A stretch of 64,000 bases of DNA, from positions 10,303 to 74,302 of the forward strand of contig DASYZE010000018.1 in assembly GCA_035946625.1 (NCBI GenBank), read 5' to 3'. This document shows positions 62,303 to 64,000 of this stretch, piece by piece. Numbering within the stretch: the first letter of the stretch is position 1; every line of letters starts with the position of its first letter. The notes below the pieces were generated by a model that worked only from the letters and a program-made list of their open reading frames with translations, was not told where the DNA came from and did no database searches. The position numbers were made by a program, and so were the translations under genes. Source of the stretch: DASYXZ01 sp035946625. Lineage in GTDB: Bacteria; Acidobacteriota; Terriglobia; UBA7540.

Positions 62303-62647
62303 ATGGGGTTTCTGAGAGTTCTCAGACGGATCTCAGCGGCGATGGCCATCGCCGGTCTCGCCTGTGTTCTGTATTGGACCCTGGTTTGGTACCACTACTA
62401 TGACATTCTGCCACGCTCCCCGCAGCCCGCGCAGGGCAGAGTGTGGGCGCTAAACATGCACGGAGTCACCGCCTACGCAACCCGGGAAGAACAGAAGCGA
62501 CTGGATACTCCCTTCTATTTCGCGGCTTTCCTTGTCAATTTCGGCATCGTGGGGTGCGCCGTCACGGACTCTAGCTTTCGTAAGAAAATGGGCTGGCGAC
62601 CGATCGAGGCACGTCCCGGCCTTCCGCATGGCCCCGCAAGCGGGTAG
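62303..62647 (+). CDS. Small two-helix membrane protein, candidate immunity C
   Basis: A 114-residue protein with an N-terminal helix (AMAIAGLACVLYWTLVWY), a loop of about 45 residues and a second helix (FYFAAFLVNFGIVGCAV), ending in a basic, Pro-rich tail. It has no CxxC ribbon and is unrelated to the proteins at 58700 and 60697, matching the different tip before it. It starts 17 bp after rhs3 with GGAG upstream. Confidence 0.6.
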   Translation: MGFLRVLRRISAAMAIAGLACVLYWTLVWYHYYDILPRSPQPAQGRVWALNMHGVTAYATREEQKRLDTPFYFAAFLVNFGIVGCAVTDSSFRKKMGWRPIEARPGLPHGPASG

Positions 62648-62686
62648 CGGGTAGATTCTCTCTTGATTGTGAAGCGAAAAAATCAT

Positions 62687-63739
62687 TTAAGGGCATAGGA
62701 CCTCCTGGGGTTTGGGCGCCGGAGGGGGCGCAGTGGTTCCCATCATGGCGTAGAATTTGCTGCCCTCGAAGAGCTGATCGTGCTTGAACATGCCGTAGAT
62801 GGCGTGCAGGAGTTTGCGCATGGTGGCGACCAGGGCCTGCATCTTGAGTTTGCCGCGCGCCTGGACGTGTTCGTAGTAGGCGCGCACTTGGGCTTGGTGT
62901 TGGACGGCGACCAGGGCCGGCATGTAGAGAGCTCGGCGCAAGTGTTTGTTGCCCGCCTTACTGATGCGGACTTTTTTGTGCACCGAAGTGCCGGAGGAGT
63001 ATTCGCGCGGATCGAGCCCGGCGTAAGCGACCCACTGGCGGACATCCATGTCGGCGGGCATCAGGTTGAGTTCGGCCAGGATGTGCACGGCGCTGGTGGC
63101 GCCGAAGCCGGGAATGGAGAGCAGCAACTCATAGCGGCGCGCCAGTACGGCATCGCTCAGGATGAACTCCTGGGCGGCGAGCGTGAGCCGGTCGATGGCG
63201 CGCTGTTGGGTCTGGATGCTGCGCTGGATATCACGCCGGATGATGGCGGGAATCGCCTCCGACAGGGAGGCCGCGTGCAGGCGATTTTTCTCCGCCGCCA
63301 TCATGTCGGTAAGGGCTTCCAGACGGCGCGCCACGCTCATCAGCTTCAAGGCCGAGGCCGAAGGCGGACGCCACGCCTCGAAAGGCATGCGCGCGGCGAA
63401 CTCGCGCAGCACCACGGAGTCGAGTTGGTCGTTCTTGCTGCGCTGGAGCATGGCCTGGGCGAAATGGCGCACCGCGCGAGGGTTGGCCACCATCACCGCC
63501 ACGCCCGCGCGATGTAAGGTCAGGGCCAGGTCCAGGCCGTAAAGCCCCGTCGATTCCATGGCGACGCGCACTCGCCGGCCGGACCGCGCCAGGAAACGCA
63601 GGACCGACTGATGTCCCTCGGCCGTGTTGGGGAACTCGCGCGGCGATGGGTCGCGGTCGCCGCACCGCAACGCCACCACCAAGGTGAGATGACTGACTTC
63701 GATGCCACAAGGATCAAAACCAGAAAGAGAGTTGTTCAT
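62687..63739 (-). CDS. IS110-family transposase
   Basis: A 350-residue DEDD-type recombinase. The N-terminal catalytic part has CGIEVSHLTL, E62 in AMESTGLYG and D104/D107 in KNDQLDSVVL. The first position, usually Asp in GIDVS, reads Glu (E14). The C-terminal part has LLSIPGFGATSAVHILAEL and VAYAGLDPREYSSGTSVHKK, with the conserved Ser, as in Transposase_20. The frame is full length. IS110 elements lack long inverted repeats, so I could not set the element's ends. It lies just after the Rhs array. Confidence 0.92.
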   Translation of the reverse strand: MNNSLSGFDPCGIEVSHLTLVVALRCGDRDPSPREFPNTAEGHQSVLRFLARSGRRVRVAMESTGLYGLDLALTLHRAGVAVMVANPRAVRHFAQAMLQRSKNDQLDSVVLREFAARMPFEAWRPPSASALKLMSVARRLEALTDMMAAEKNRLHAASLSEAIPAIIRRDIQRSIQTQQRAIDRLTLAAQEFILSDAVLARRYELLLSIPGFGATSAVHILAELNLMPADMDVRQWVAYAGLDPREYSSGTSVHKKVRISKAGNKHLRRALYMPALVAVQHQAQVRAYYEHVQARGKLKMQALVATMRKLLHAIYGMFKHDQLFEGSKFYAMMGTTAPPPAPKPQEVLCP

Positions 63740-64000
63740 GGGAGCCTCCTTTGATAGGCTGAGGCTTCGGCTCCCCGACCCTGAGCCCTCTCCAGTCGGG
63801 CTTGCAAATGCAGGCTTCTCCGTCTCTGACGGAGGCCGCAGATTCTTCCTCGGCTTAGGAGAAGAGGGCGGGGGGCCGATCTACCCGTCAGGCTCTCAAC
63901 CTCGCTAATGCGGGATTGGGCCTCAGCCTCGGTCGGCCTCCCCGAAACCTTCATGACCCATCGGACATGGTATTCTAACTTCGCTGACCAAGATACAAGC
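63740..64000. other. Non-coding region upstream of the IS110 transposase
   Basis: Probably the long non-coding end typical of IS110-family elements, which can carry a guide (bridge) RNA. Several short inverted segments lie at 63755-63865, for example GCTGAGGCTTCGGCT. It also includes repeat copy 2 (63866-63999). The right end of the element is not resolved. Confidence 0.4.
63866..63999 (+). repeat. 134-bp direct repeat, copy 2
   Basis: Pairs with 1371-1504 (about five differences). This copy lies in the non-coding part beside the IS110 transposase gene and ends at the window edge, so it may be longer. Confidence 0.8.

Overview
The window is GC-rich bacterial chromosome, most likely from an Acidobacteriota member. 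This is an inference, resting mainly on two PadR-regulator/ADOP-type duplicated permease pairs, a tgt-yajC-secDF-tonB-exbBD cluster, an S53 peptidase, an Rhs locus with small partner genes, and many short dispersed palindromic repeats. No rRNA, tRNA or CRISPR array was seen.

Layout: (1) 1-1302, the C-terminal part of a sedolisin (S53) protease, then about 0.8 kb without a gene. (2) 2080-11364, Yip1-like membrane protein, tgt, yajC, secD, secF, then a TonB/ExbB/ExbD/ExbD energy-transduction set and a TPR lipoprotein, closed by a clear intrinsic terminator. (3) 11517-18736, an orphan sugar-type binding lipoprotein, the bifunctional (p)ppGpp gene rel, rpmB, a PpiC-type foldase lipoprotein, a 217-bp MITE-like element, and a two-gene acyl-CoA carboxylase unit. 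(4) 19443-23425, a PadR/ADOP pair and a VapBC-like module whose toxin is broken by an in-frame stop. (5) 23642-25984, a small protein, a putative porin and a PilZ-like protein, all on the minus strand. (6) 26303-35160 and 39481-52265, a large chemosensory and two-component region split by a second PadR/ADOP pair plus a TonB-C protein. The first half carries CheR, a receiver, CheX, a degenerate receiver, a sigma-54 activator, a receiver, an EAL protein, a receiver, a GAF protein, CheD and CheA. The second half carries an MCP, CheW, a second CheR, CheB and a very large hybrid histidine kinase with 14 PAS repeats. (7) 53007-62647, a secreted protein, a full-length Rhs protein, and two further truncated Rhs core-plus-tip genes, each Rhs gene followed by a small membrane protein. 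(8) 62687-63739, an IS110-type transposase.

Working together: the Sec accessory subunits and the TonB motor serve the cell envelope. The chemosensory genes form a nearly complete pathway (MCP, CheA, CheW, CheR, CheB, CheD, CheX and several receivers), with a possible sigma-54 layer: an NtrC-family activator with GAFTGA lies between two sigma-54-like promoter candidates. The Rhs locus has the layout of a polymorphic-toxin cassette array: one complete Rhs backbone, two displaced tips, and a small gene after each tip. Tips A and B look related, and so do their partner proteins (a CxxC/CxxC zinc ribbon followed by two membrane helices). Nearly identical DNA at the core/tip junction could let tips be swapped by recombination. 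I consider this array the most likely place for an undescribed system in the window.
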